The notes beneath the pieces were generated by a model. It had not been told where the DNA came from, ran no database searches, and saw nothing but the letters and a program-made list of their open reading frames with translations. Shown piece by piece: positions 16,729 to 24,794 of a stretch of 37,560 nucleotides of DNA. The position numbers and the translations under genes were made by a program. The stretch comes from Verrucomicrobiales bacterium (GTDB lineage: Bacteria > Verrucomicrobiota > Verrucomicrobiia > Verrucomicrobiales > DEV007): contig JAEUHH010000047.1 in NCBI GenBank assembly GCA_016795505.1, forward strand, positions 1-37,560. Direction: 5' to 3'. Position 1 is the stretch's first letter. Every line of letters starts with the position of its first letter.

Positions 16729-16734
16729 TATAAT
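16729..16734 (+). promoter_or_regulatory. Possible -10 element (TATAAT) of the hybrid kinase gene
   Basis: TATAAT within a strongly AT-rich stretch (16688-16745), 20 bases before the chosen ATG, which would give a very short leader. No clear -35. Confidence 0.35.
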
Positions 16735-16753
16735 TCTCGTAAAATTTCGGCCG

Positions 16754-18340
16754 ATGAGACCCCATTTCGGCGTTTTTCGCCGCTCGAAACCGACCGCAGC
16801 CCCTCCGACTGACGAGGCCATTCCAGTGACCATCGCTGTGCCCGAGTCGGCAGTGGATCCTGCCCAGTATGAGGCCCTCTCGGCCCGCGCGGCCGAACAA
16901 GACAAGACTCTTGAGCAGTTGGACCGCATCGTGTCTGAGTTCATTTCCTCTTTTCCGGAGCATACCCAGTCCATACCGGTACTGCGGCCGGGTGAGAACC
17001 CTCTCATCGCCACCGTGAGGCATCTGGTGGCCAGTCTGGACCGGAAGAACTCGCTGCTGGAGCAGGCCACCGCCAAAGCCCGCGCTGCGGATGCCGCCAA
17101 GGGCGAATTCCTCGCCAATATGAGCCACGAGATCCGGACGCCGATGAACGGCATCTTCGGCATGGTCAATCTGGTCCTCGACACGGAACTCACCCCCGAG
17201 CAGCGCGACTACATCCAGACGATCCGCTCCTCCACCGAGTCCCTGCTCCACATCCTCAACGACATCCTCGACTTTTCGAAACTCAGCAACCGACAGCTTT
17301 CCCTGGAGCCACGCCCCTTCCGGCCGGACCGACTGGTCCGCGATGTCGGCCGCACGTTCCGCGCCAATGCCGAGACCAAGGGCCTGCATCTCTCCTGGCA
17401 CCTCGATCCCTCCGTGCCGGCCTGCCTGGTGGGTGATGACTTGCGCCTCCGTCAGATCCTGTCGAACCTGGTCGGCAATGCCATCAAATTCACCTCGTCT
17501 GGCTCCATCCAGGTCTCCGTGACCAAGATTGGTGGCTCCACCGGAACCCTCACGCCGACGATCGAACTCCAGTTCTCCGTCGCGGATACCGGGCTTGGCC
17601 TGGCACCGGATCAGATCGAACGGCTCTTTCGTCCCTTCACTCAGGCCGACTCCTCGACCACGCGGCGCTTTGGCGGCACGGGCTTGGGCCTTTCCATCTG
17701 CCGGAGCCTGCTGGATCTGATGGACGGCAAGATCTGGGTCGAGAGCACCCTCGGCATCGGTTCCACCTTTCATTTCACTGCCTCATTCGAAGTCTCCAAG
17801 ACGATGCCCAAGGGCCTCGCTGATGGCCCCAGCCCGGAGGATTCCTGCCCGGTCTCGCCCTTCGACCGGCTTGGCGCCCCTGAATCCCCCGCCACTGCCG
17901 CCACCGCCTTCAAGCCCGCCTGCCGCGTGCTCCTGGTCGAGGACAATGCCGTCAATCAACGCGTCGGCCGCCTCACGCTGGAGCGCCTCGGTTTCCAGGT
18001 CGACCTCGCCGAGCATGGCGCCCAAGCCGTCGAAAAGGCGGCCACCACCGACTACGGCCTCATCTGCATGGACGTGCAGATGCCCGTGATGGATGGACGC
18101 GAGGCCACCCGGCGCATCCGGGCCCTCAATGCCCCCTCGTCAAAGGCCCGCATCCTCGCCATGACCGGCCACGCCTTCCGCGAGGATCGCGACCAGTGCC
18201 TCAAAGCCGGCATGGACGACTTCATCCCGAAGCCCTTCGACCTCTTCGATCTCAAGGAAAAACTGGATCGCCTGCTCATCGACGACAACGGCCAATCCCC
18301 GCCCTCCTCCGCCATGGAGGCGCTGGCTTTGTCCTCCTGA
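16754..18340 (+). CDS. Cytoplasmic hybrid histidine kinase with receiver domain
   Basis: 528 residues from the ATG at 16754. There is no signal peptide, membrane helix or PAS/GAF sensor; residues 1-110 are a short linker and a probable coiled coil ([20 protein letters not shown]). HisKA follows with the phospho-acceptor His125 in [11 protein letters not shown], then HATPase_c with the N box (LVGNAIKFT), G1 (DTGLGL) and G2 (GTGLGLS). A C-terminal receiver domain has [10 protein letters not shown], the phospho-acceptor Asp440 in [11 protein letters not shown], and the lysine in IPKPF. The layout resembles soluble BarA/LuxQ-type signal relays. No Hpt or response regulator is next to it, so its partner is elsewhere. 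What it senses is not visible; input could come through the coiled coil from another protein. Confidence 0.93.
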   Translation: MRPHFGVFRRSKPTAAPPTDEAIPVTIAVPESAVDPAQYEALSARAAEQDKTLEQLDRIVSEFISSFPEHTQSIPVLRPGENPLIATVRHLVASLDRKNSLLEQATAKARAADAAKGEFLANMSHEIRTPMNGIFGMVNLVLDTELTPEQRDYIQTIRSSTESLLHILNDILDFSKLSNRQLSLEPRPFRPDRLVRDVGRTFRANAETKGLHLSWHLDPSVPACLVGDDLRLRQILSNLVGNAIKFTSSGSIQVSVTKIGGSTGTLTPTIELQFSVADTGLGLAPDQIERLFRPFTQADSSTTRRFGGTGLGLSICRSLLDLMDGKIWVESTLGIGSTFHFTASFEVSKTMPKGLADGPSPEDSCPVSPFDRLGAPESPATAATAFKPACRVLLVEDNAVNQRVGRLTLERLGFQVDLAEHGAQAVEKAATTDYGLICMDVQMPVMDGREATRRIRALNAPSSKARILAMTGHAFREDRDQCLKAGMDDFIPKPFDLFDLKEKLDRLLIDDNGQSPPSSAMEALALSS

Positions 18341-18502
18341 TCCAGTCGCCCCGCGACCGTCTCCACCCCCGCTGGCGGCCCAAATCCGTGTTTGACCCCG
18401 GCGGCGGCCTGTGGGACACAATCGCTCCACCGGACCCCACAACCGGGCATCGCCGATAGGCGTAGCCTCTACCGGTTTTACCTGACGCCGCCCCCGTATC
18501 CC

Positions 18503-21241
18503 ATGAGTCCCATCGCCTCCCGATTGAAAGGTTGCCGCTCCCTCGCCCTCGGTCTTTCCGCCGCCGCCCTCGGTCTCCCGCTGGCCGAGTCGCAGGAAGC
18601 CGACCGCTTTGATCCCGCCGCCGTCACCCCCACGCAGGTGCCGCTGGAGCTGTTCAAGCTGCCCGATGGGCTGGAAATCACCCTGTGGGCTTCGTCTCCT
18701 CTCTTTCACAATCCGACCAACATCGACATCGACTCTGACGGCCGCATCTGGGTCGCCGAAGGCGTGCGTTACCGCGGCCAGCACGGAAAGCGGCCAGAGG
18801 GAGACCGCATCATCGTGATCGAGGACTCCGACGGCGATGGCAAAGCCGACAAAAGCCACACCTTCGTCCAGGAACCTGGCCTCGTCGCCCCGCTCGGCGT
18901 CGCGGTGATCGGAAAAAAGGTCGTCGTCTCCCAACCGCCCGACCTCATCGTCTACACCGACAACGACGGCGACCGGGTCTTCGATGCGGCCAAAGGCGAC
19001 ACCCGCGAGGTGCTCCTGACCGGCTTCAGCGGCATCAACCACGACCATTCCCTCCATTCCGTCACCGTGGGCCCCGATGGGAAATGGTATTTCAACAGCG
19101 GTAACTGCGGCGGCCTGTTCACCGACAAATCGGGGCAAACCTTCCGCATCTTCGGCCCCTACCGACCCAAGCCGATCGGGCCATTCCAATTCCCCCACGA
19201 TGCCGCCCAGTATGCCGGCCAGCCCAGCGATGACGGCCACGTCTATGTCGGCGGCTTTGCCGTGCGGATGAACCCCGACGGCACCCAGGCCGAAATCATC
19301 GGGCACAACTTCCGCAACAGCTATGAGCAGTCCGTGACCTCGCTCGGCGACGTCTTCCAAAACGACAACGACGACCCGCCCGCCTGCCGTGTCAGTTGGG
19401 TCATGGAGCATGCCAACTTCGGCTTTGCCTCCAATGACGGCCAGCGCTCCTGGCAGGCAGACAAGCGCCCCGGCCAGTCCACCGCCGTCGCGGAGTGGCG
19501 GCAGGAAGACCCCGGCATCACACCCGCCGGTGATGTCTACGGCGGCGGATCCCCCACCGGCAACGTTTATTATGAAAACGGCGCCCTCGGGGACAGTTGG
19601 GTCGGCACCTTCTTCGCCTGCGAGCCGGGCCGGAACACCATTTTCGCCTACCAGCCGAAACTCGAAGGCGCCGGCTTCCGCCTCGAGCGCACCGACTTTC
19701 TGACCACCAATCCCGAGGGCGAATTCGCCGGCTCGGACTTCATTGGCGGCAGCCAGTCAGTCAATTCCGAAGCCAAAACCCTCTTCCGCCCCTCCGACAT
19801 CGCCGTTGGCCCAGACGGCGCCCTCTACGTCAGCGACTGGATCGATCCCCGCGTCGGCGGACACCAGGCGCTCGATGCCACCTTCTCCGGAGCCATCTAC
19901 CGCATCGCGCCGAAGGGCTTCAAGCCCCAGGTGCCCGCCGTCGACCTCGCCACACCCGAGGCACAGATCGCCGCCCTCAAGTCACCGGCGGTCCACACCC
20001 GCGCCGCCGGCTTTGAGTCGCTCAAGGCCCGCGGTCGGGCCTCGCTCGACGCCGTCACTCCTCTTCTCAGCGACCCGAATCCCTACCTGCGCGGCCGTGC
20101 CATCTTCCTGCTCTACCAACTCGGCGTCAGCGGTCCCCGCTACGCCGGCTATCCCCAGCAACACGCCGATCCCCAACTGAAGATCGCCGCCTACCGCGCC
20201 ATGCGCCGCGCCGGCCTCGACATCTCGGGGCCCGCCCTGGAACTGGCCCGCGATCCCAGCCCCGCCGTCCGCCGCGAGGTCGCCCTCTCCATGCGCGGCC
20301 TGTCCATCGAGCTCAGCCACGACATCCTCGTCGAGATCGCCCGCGGCTACGACGGCGCCGACCGCACCTACCTGGAGGCCCTCGGCATCGGCATGACCGG
20401 CAAGGAGGAGGATTTCTACAAAGCCCTCAAGGACGAGCTCGGCGGCGACGACTCCCGCCGCTGGAGCAAAGCCTTCGGCGACATCGCCTGGCTCCTCCAT
20501 CCGCCCAAAGCCGTCGAGGACCTCGCCATCCGCGCCAGCAGCGACGTCGTGCCCATGCCCGAGCGCGAGCAGGCCATGGATGCCCTCGCCTTCATCGACA
20601 CCCGCGCCGCCGCCGAGGCCATGATGACCCTCGCGCAGCTCGACAACCCGCTCAAACCCGGCGCCACCTGGTGGTTGCTCAATCGTACCTCCAACGACTG
20701 GGAAAAATACGACCTCATGCCCGAGCTGAAGCAGCGCGGCATCTTCGATCCCTCCAAGATCGTGCTCCAGGAGATCATCGCGCCCGATCCCGCCACCGTG
20801 CCCGACAACCTGCCTCCGCTCGCCGAAATCCTGAAGCTCACCGGCGATCCCGAGCGCGGCAAAGTCACCGCGCAGCGCTGCCAACTCTGCCACCAGATCG
20901 GCGGCATCGGCGTCGAGGTCGGCCCCGGGCTCGACGGCTGGGGGCGCGGCCAGACCGCCGAGGTCATCGCCCAAGCCCTCGTCCATCCCAGCGATTCCAT
21001 CGCCCACGGCTACGATGCCACCGAGATCAAGACCAAGGACGGCAAGACCATCCACGGCCTCCTGATCAAGGACAGCAATCCCTTCATCATCGTCAGCATG
21101 GGCGGCGTCACCCAGATCGTCCCCGGCGGCCAGATCGCCTCGCGGCAGAAAATGAACCGCTCCCTCATGCTCAGCGCCGCCCAGCTCGGCCTCACCGCCC
21201 AGGATGTCGCCGACCTCGTTGCCTATCTGAAGGCCAACTGA
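18503..21241 (+). CDS. Secreted PVC-type propeller/HEAT/cytochrome c protein
   Basis: 912 residues. Signal peptide: LALGLSAAALGLPLAESQ. Residues about 45-475 form a PVC-type beta-propeller of the putative membrane-bound dehydrogenase family (DGLEITLWASSPLFHNPTNI, VAPLGVAVIG, GPDGALYVSDWIDPR), with DSDGDGKAD and DNDGDRVFD loops that look calcium-binding. Residues about 500-770 contain HEAT-like helical repeats. A cytochrome c domain closes the protein with CQLCH (Cys793, Cys796, His797) and the GPGLDGWGRGQT loop. Such proteins are found in large numbers in Planctomycetes and Verrucomicrobia and are thought to oxidise sugars or alcohols and pass electrons through the haem; no substrate is proven. 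Start chosen at ATG 18503 because it begins the signal peptide. The next gene starts 21 bases after the stop. Confidence 0.92.
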   Translation: MSPIASRLKGCRSLALGLSAAALGLPLAESQEADRFDPAAVTPTQVPLELFKLPDGLEITLWASSPLFHNPTNIDIDSDGRIWVAEGVRYRGQHGKRPEGDRIIVIEDSDGDGKADKSHTFVQEPGLVAPLGVAVIGKKVVVSQPPDLIVYTDNDGDRVFDAAKGDTREVLLTGFSGINHDHSLHSVTVGPDGKWYFNSGNCGGLFTDKSGQTFRIFGPYRPKPIGPFQFPHDAAQYAGQPSDDGHVYVGGFAVRMNPDGTQAEIIGHNFRNSYEQSVTSLGDVFQNDNDDPPACRVSWVMEHANFGFASNDGQRSWQADKRPGQSTAVAEWRQEDPGITPAGDVYGGGSPTGNVYYENGALGDSWVGTFFACEPGRNTIFAYQPKLEGAGFRLERTDFLTTNPEGEFAGSDFIGGSQSVNSEAKTLFRPSDIAVGPDGALYVSDWIDPRVGGHQALDATFSGAIYRIAPKGFKPQVPAVDLATPEAQIAALKSPAVHTRAAGFESLKARGRASLDAVTPLLSDPNPYLRGRAIFLLYQLGVSGPRYAGYPQQHADPQLKIAAYRAMRRAGLDISGPALELARDPSPAVRREVALSMRGLSIELSHDILVEIARGYDGADRTYLEALGIGMTGKEEDFYKALKDELGGDDSRRWSKAFGDIAWLLHPPKAVEDLAIRASSDVVPMPEREQAMDALAFIDTRAAAEAMMTLAQLDNPLKPGATWWLLNRTSNDWEKYDLMPELKQRGIFDPSKIVLQEIIAPDPATVPDNLPPLAEILKLTGDPERGKVTAQRCQLCHQIGGIGVEVGPGLDGWGRGQTAEVIAQALVHPSDSIAHGYDATEIKTKDGKTIHGLLIKDSNPFIIVSMGGVTQIVPGGQIASRQKMNRSLMLSAAQLGLTAQDVADLVAYLKAN

Positions 21242-21262
21242 TCGCGCCACCGCCCCGACTCC

Positions 21263-22147
21263 ATGTCCCTGCGCCTCGAGATGCTCCAGGTCGCCCGGCT
21301 CGCCCCGGCCGTTCTGGGAGCCGAAGCCAGCGGTCTCATTGAGCATTTCATCCGCAGCCAGCACCACGCGGACGGCGGATTCAGCGACCGCGCCGGCCAG
21401 AGCGACCTCTACTACACCAGTTTCGCCGTCGACACCCTCACCGCTCTCCAGGTCGAGGTGCCTTGGGAAGGACTGTCGCCCTACCTGGACCGGCAGTTCG
21501 ATGCCCTCGACGACCTCGACTTCGTTCACCTCTGCTGCCTTGCCCGGCTGCTTTCCGCCCGGCCCGGCCGATCCGATCGCGTCGGCGAGGTGCTGAGCCA
21601 GTTGCATCGTTACCGCTCCGCCGACGGCGGCTACAACCAGATCGACGACGCCCCGACCGGCTCCGCCTACGCCTGCTTCCTCGCCTACGGCGCCCATGCC
21701 GACCACGGCCTGCCCTTGCCCGATCCCGATGGCGTCGCCCGCTGCCTCGACGGGCTCGCCACCCCCGATGGCGCCTGGGCCAATGACACCGTCTTTCCCA
21801 TTCCCAACGTCCCCGCCACCGCCGCCGCCATCACCGTGCGGCGGAATCTCCGGCTGCCCGTTCCCCCCGCCACCACCGACTGGTTGCTCGGTGCCTTTCA
21901 TCTCGAAAGCGGTGGCTTTCTCCCTTTTCCCGAGGCGCCCATGCCCGATCTGTTGTCCACCGCCGTCGCCCTGCACGCCCTCGACGGCCTGCAGGTTCCC
22001 TTCGGCAAGATCAAGGAGCCCCTGCTCGACTACATCGACACCCTCTGGACCGCCGAGGGCGGCTTCCATGGCACCTGGGACGATGACGATCTCGACATCG
22101 AATACACCTACTACGGTCTCCTCGCCCTCGGCCACCTCGCCCTGTGA
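21263..22147 (+). CDS. Prenyltransferase/squalene-cyclase-type alpha-toroid protein
   Basis: 294 residues built from about five alpha-alpha repeats, each led by a glycine turn: DGGFSDRAGQSDLYYTSFA, DGGYNQIDDAPTGSAYACF, DGAWANDT, SGGFLPFPEAPMPDLLST and EGGFHGTWDDDDLDIEYTYY. This is the toroid of protein prenyltransferase beta subunits and terpene cyclases. The zinc ligands of protein prenyltransferases (D-x-C and a late His) are not seen: the matching place reads DIEYTYY. A DDDD run is present near the C-terminus but not the DxDD context of squalene-hopene cyclase. The protein is short and without signal peptide. It starts 21 bases after the cytochrome gene, so they are probably one operon. 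Enzyme or binding protein cannot be decided. Confidence 0.85.
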   Translation: MSLRLEMLQVARLAPAVLGAEASGLIEHFIRSQHHADGGFSDRAGQSDLYYTSFAVDTLTALQVEVPWEGLSPYLDRQFDALDDLDFVHLCCLARLLSARPGRSDRVGEVLSQLHRYRSADGGYNQIDDAPTGSAYACFLAYGAHADHGLPLPDPDGVARCLDGLATPDGAWANDTVFPIPNVPATAAAITVRRNLRLPVPPATTDWLLGAFHLESGGFLPFPEAPMPDLLSTAVALHALDGLQVPFGKIKEPLLDYIDTLWTAEGGFHGTWDDDDLDIEYTYYGLLALGHLAL

Positions 22148-22162
22148 GGGCGGGCGGTTTTT

Positions 22163-22206
22163 CAATCAGACCCTGTTGCATCGGCGATCAGACCCTGTTG
22201 CATCGG
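22163..22206. repeat. Dispersed CCGATC...ATCGG repeat (two exact units)
   Basis: Two units of CAGACCCTGTTGCATCGG, preceded by AAT and GAT respectively, just after the toroid gene stop. Same family as at 1765. Confidence 0.7.
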
Positions 22207-22292
22207 AAATCCCGGACTCCGGCTTTCGCCCGTTGGCGCGATCGGTCCGGCGGGCATTTTTTCGGCGGCGGCGACATTTTTTTCTTGCATGG

Positions 22293-22306
22293 ATTACGAG
22301 TGTAAG
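22293..22306. promoter_or_regulatory. BlaI-type operator 1
   Basis: ATTACGAGTGTAAG, an imperfect palindrome of the TACA-N-TGTA type bound by BlaI/MecI repressors. Its centre is 24 bases from operator 2, and both lie just before the blaI-like gene. Confidence 0.7.
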
Positions 22307-22316
22307 ATTTCATTCG

Positions 22317-22330
22317 CTTACAACTGTAAG
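22317..22330. promoter_or_regulatory. BlaI-type operator 2
   Basis: CTTACAACTGTAAG, a perfect palindrome containing TACA and TGTA, 26 bases before the ATG at 22357. Binding here would block transcription of the repressor-protease pair, which is classic autoregulation. Confidence 0.8.
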
Positions 22331-22356
22331 CCGAAGTTCTTTCCCTCCCGTTCCAG

Positions 22357-22755
22357 ATGCCCAAGACCCCGCCAGCTCCGCGTATTTCAGACTCCGAATG
22401 GACCGTGATGCGGGTCTTTTGGAATCGCGGCGAGGCCACCGCCTCCGATGCCGTCACGGCGCTCGAGGATGAGACCCACTGGAAGCCGAAGACGATTCAA
22501 ACGCTGATTCGTCGGCTGGTGCAAAAAGGTGCCCTGACCTATGAGAAGCAGGGCCGGGAATTTCTCTACCGCCCCGCGGTGGATGAAAAGACCTGCGAGA
22601 GGGCTGCCAGCCGGGAATTCCTGGACCGGGTCTTTCAGGGGCGGCTCGCCCCATTCCTGGCGACTTTTGTGGAAAACAATCCCTGCTCCGACGAGGAACT
22701 CGCCGAACTCAAACGCATCCTGGAGGATAGCCAAACCGATGGAACCGATCGCTGA
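22357..22755 (+). CDS. BlaI/MecI family transcriptional repressor
   Basis: 132 residues, the usual family length. The winged helix is at about 8-78: RISDSEWTVMRVFWNRGEAT, the recognition helix region KTIQTLIRRLVQKGAL, and the wing YEKQGREFLYRP. The C-terminal helices (about 85-130) form the dimer region that is cut by the partner protease in BlaI and MecI. The gene overlaps the next one by 17 bases (ATG at 22739, stop at 22755), so translation is coupled. Two operator-like palindromes lie upstream (22293-22330). By family knowledge it is a cytoplasmic dimeric repressor released by cleavage. The genes it controls besides its own pair are not visible here; no beta-lactamase lies nearby. Confidence 0.93.
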   Translation: MPKTPPAPRISDSEWTVMRVFWNRGEATASDAVTALEDETHWKPKTIQTLIRRLVQKGALTYEKQGREFLYRPAVDEKTCERAASREFLDRVFQGRLAPFLATFVENNPCSDEELAELKRILEDSQTDGTDR

Positions 22756-24637
22756 TTTTCTGACCGCCGCCGTCGCGTGGACGGCGCGCAATTCCCTCTC
22801 CGCCGCGGTGCTCACCATCATCGTGCTCCTGGTGACGCGCCTGCTGGGCGGTCGCCTGCACCCGCTGCTGGCCACCTGGCTCTGGGGCGCCGTCGGGGTG
22901 CGTCTGGTGCTGCCGGTTGCTCCGGAGAGCGCCTTCAGCCTCGCCCGGTTGTTGCCCAGTTCACCTGAACCCGCCCCGGCACAGACCGATTGGCCGGGCC
23001 AGTGGGAAGTAGTGGCTTCGGTGGACCCGTTTCACGTGCCGGCTGGCGATCTGGCGGCGGTGGCCGCGCCCGCCAGCCCGGTGCCCTGGCTGGCTCTCCT
23101 CGGATCGCTCTGGGGCGCGGTGGCTATCGGATTGCTGGGGCTGACTCTCTGGCGGCAGTGGGTTACCTCCCGTCGTCTGGACGAAGCTCCGCGCTGGACC
23201 GAGCCGACGGTGAGAGCGCTGCTGACCGATTGCGCCCGAGAGGCCGGAGTGGCTCCCGGCTTTCAGGTCGTCGCGGGACCGGCTGGCGGCGGTGTGGCCG
23301 TCTTTGGCGGTCTGCGTGTGACGCATCTCATCATCCCGGCGGATTTTGCCGACCGCTACTCGGTCGCCGAGCAGCGAGGCATCCTGCTGCACGAACTGGC
23401 CCACATCCGCCGACACGATCTTATCTGGAACTGGGCCACCCATGTCATCCAGTGTCTGCATTGGTTCAATCCCCTCATCTGGATCGCCGGCCGCCGCTTT
23501 CTCGCTCTCCGGGAGACGCTCTGTGACCGCGACGCGGTGCAGCGCCTCGCCGACGCCGACCGCCGCAGCTACGGAGCCGCCCTGCTCAAAGCCATCGAGC
23601 AGGGGCGCCCCGCGACAACAGCGCATCCGGCTTTTGCCCCTTTCTTCTCTCAAACCTCTGAAATCAAACACCGCCTAACCATGATCCTTAAACCCCAATC
23701 CACCCCCCTGTCGATCCAACTCACCGTCGCCGCGCTCGCCGTGGCCACGGGACTCGTCACCTTCACCGCCGCCCCGAGCCTCGCCGACGAGGAACGCCCC
23801 GAGCGCGGCAGCGAGCGCGAATCCGCCCGCGATGGTGAACGCGAACGAGGCCGCGAAGAATCCCCGGAGCGCTCCCGCGAAGGCGAGCGCGAATCCGCCC
23901 GCGACGGCGAGCGGGAACGCGAAACGCCCCGCTCCTCCCGTGAAGGCGAGCGCGAGCGCGAACGCGAAGGCGACAGCCCCGAGCGCGGCCGCGAACGCTC
24001 CGAGCGGGAAAGCGCCCGCGATGGCGAGGGCGAGCGCGGCAGCAGCCGGGAACGCGAAGGCGGCGACCGCGAGGGCGCCCCGGCCATGCGCGGCGGCGCC
24101 GTGGGCATCGCCATCCAGCGCGACGGCGTGTCCATCAATGGCGGCCGGCCCGTACCGTTGGTCAACCTGCGCCGCGAACTGGAAGCCGTCAGCGCCAAGA
24201 GCGCCGTGCTCCAAGCCGCCCAGGGCGTGCCCTTCCAGACGGTGGAGACCGTCATGACCGCGCTGAAGAGCAGCGGCATCCAGGAGATTTCCTTCGGTAA
24301 CGCCGCCACCGCCGCCCGCGATGGCGACGGTGGAGCGTCCCGCGAAGGCATGCGCGACGGCGACGGTGGAGCGTCCCGCGAAGGCATGCGCGACGGCGAC
24401 GGCGGACGGTCCACTGGCCCACGCGACGGCGATGGCGCTCCCAAAGCGGGCCCCCGCGACGGTGAAGGTGCCCCGAAATCGGGTCCCCGCGATGGCGAAG
24501 GCGAACGGCCCAGTGGCCCCCGCGACGGTGAAGTCCGCCGCGAAGGCGCCCGCGAAGGCGAAGTCCGCCGTGAGGGTGACGCCCCCCGCGAGGGTGCCCG
24601 CGAAGGCAGCGAGTCCCGCCGCGAGGGCGACCGCTGA
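22739..24637 (+). CDS. M56 (BlaR1-like) membrane metalloprotease with ExbD/TolR-like domain and charged repeats
   Basis: 632 residues. Membrane segments lie at about 15-35, 45-62, 117-140 and 323-345. The zinc protease motif LLHELAHIRRHD has His218, Glu219 and His222, followed by LHWFNPLIWIAGRRF and ETLCDRDA, typical of peptidase M56. After the last helix comes the exported part: residues 351-449 are an extreme Arg/Glu/Ser low-complexity stretch (repeating ESARDGERE and SREGERE). Residues about 450-520 form a folded domain resembling the periplasmic part of ExbD/TolR (GVSINGGRPVPLVNLRRELE, then VPFQTVETVMTALKSSGIQE). Residues 525-632 are Gly/Asp/Arg-rich tandem repeats (RDGDGGASREGM and variants). 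No penicillin-binding domain is present, so this is not a beta-lactam sensor of the BlaR1 kind. Start at 22739 gives a 17-base overlap with the repressor gene. Confidence 0.9.
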   Translation: MEPIADFLTAAVAWTARNSLSAAVLTIIVLLVTRLLGGRLHPLLATWLWGAVGVRLVLPVAPESAFSLARLLPSSPEPAPAQTDWPGQWEVVASVDPFHVPAGDLAAVAAPASPVPWLALLGSLWGAVAIGLLGLTLWRQWVTSRRLDEAPRWTEPTVRALLTDCAREAGVAPGFQVVAGPAGGGVAVFGGLRVTHLIIPADFADRYSVAEQRGILLHELAHIRRHDLIWNWATHVIQCLHWFNPLIWIAGRRFLALRETLCDRDAVQRLADADRRSYGAALLKAIEQGRPATTAHPAFAPFFSQTSEIKHRLTMILKPQSTPLSIQLTVAALAVATGLVTFTAAPSLADEERPERGSERESARDGERERGREESPERSREGERESARDGERERETPRSSREGEREREREGDSPERGRERSERESARDGEGERGSSREREGGDREGAPAMRGGAVGIAIQRDGVSINGGRPVPLVNLRRELEAVSAKSAVLQAAQGVPFQTVETVMTALKSSGIQEISFGNAATAARDGDGGASREGMRDGDGGASREGMRDGDGGRSTGPRDGDGAPKAGPRDGEGAPKSGPRDGEGERPSGPRDGEVRREGAREGEVRREGDAPREGAREGSESRREGDR

Positions 24638-24656
24638 AAGCCGACCCTTTTTTCTC

Positions 24657-24693
24657 AGCCAGCCAGTCCGGGTAGGCCCGGGATTGGCTGGCT
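24657..24693 (+). terminator. Hairpin after the M56 gene
   Basis: AGCCAGCCA pairs with TGGCTGGCT, and CCGGG pairs with CCCGG inside, 19 bases after the stop. The T-run lies on the left side (CCCTTTTTT), not on the right, so as a plus-strand terminator it is incomplete. Confidence 0.45.
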
Positions 24694-24794
24694 CCTCACC
24701 GACAGACGCCCCGGGACCGCCGCCGTCCCGGCTGCCTTCCTGATGAACGCCAGCCACACCGGCCTGGCTGGCGGCTTCCCCTTGCCTTGTTGCC

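Noticed and set aside
19982-22165. 727-codon minus-strand open frame
   Set aside because: Antisense of the cytochrome and toroid genes; no recognisable domain.
22739-24637. Beta-lactam sensor BlaR1
   Set aside because: Repressor, protease and operators fit the system, but there is no penicillin-binding domain (no SxxK/KTG) and no beta-lactamase nearby.
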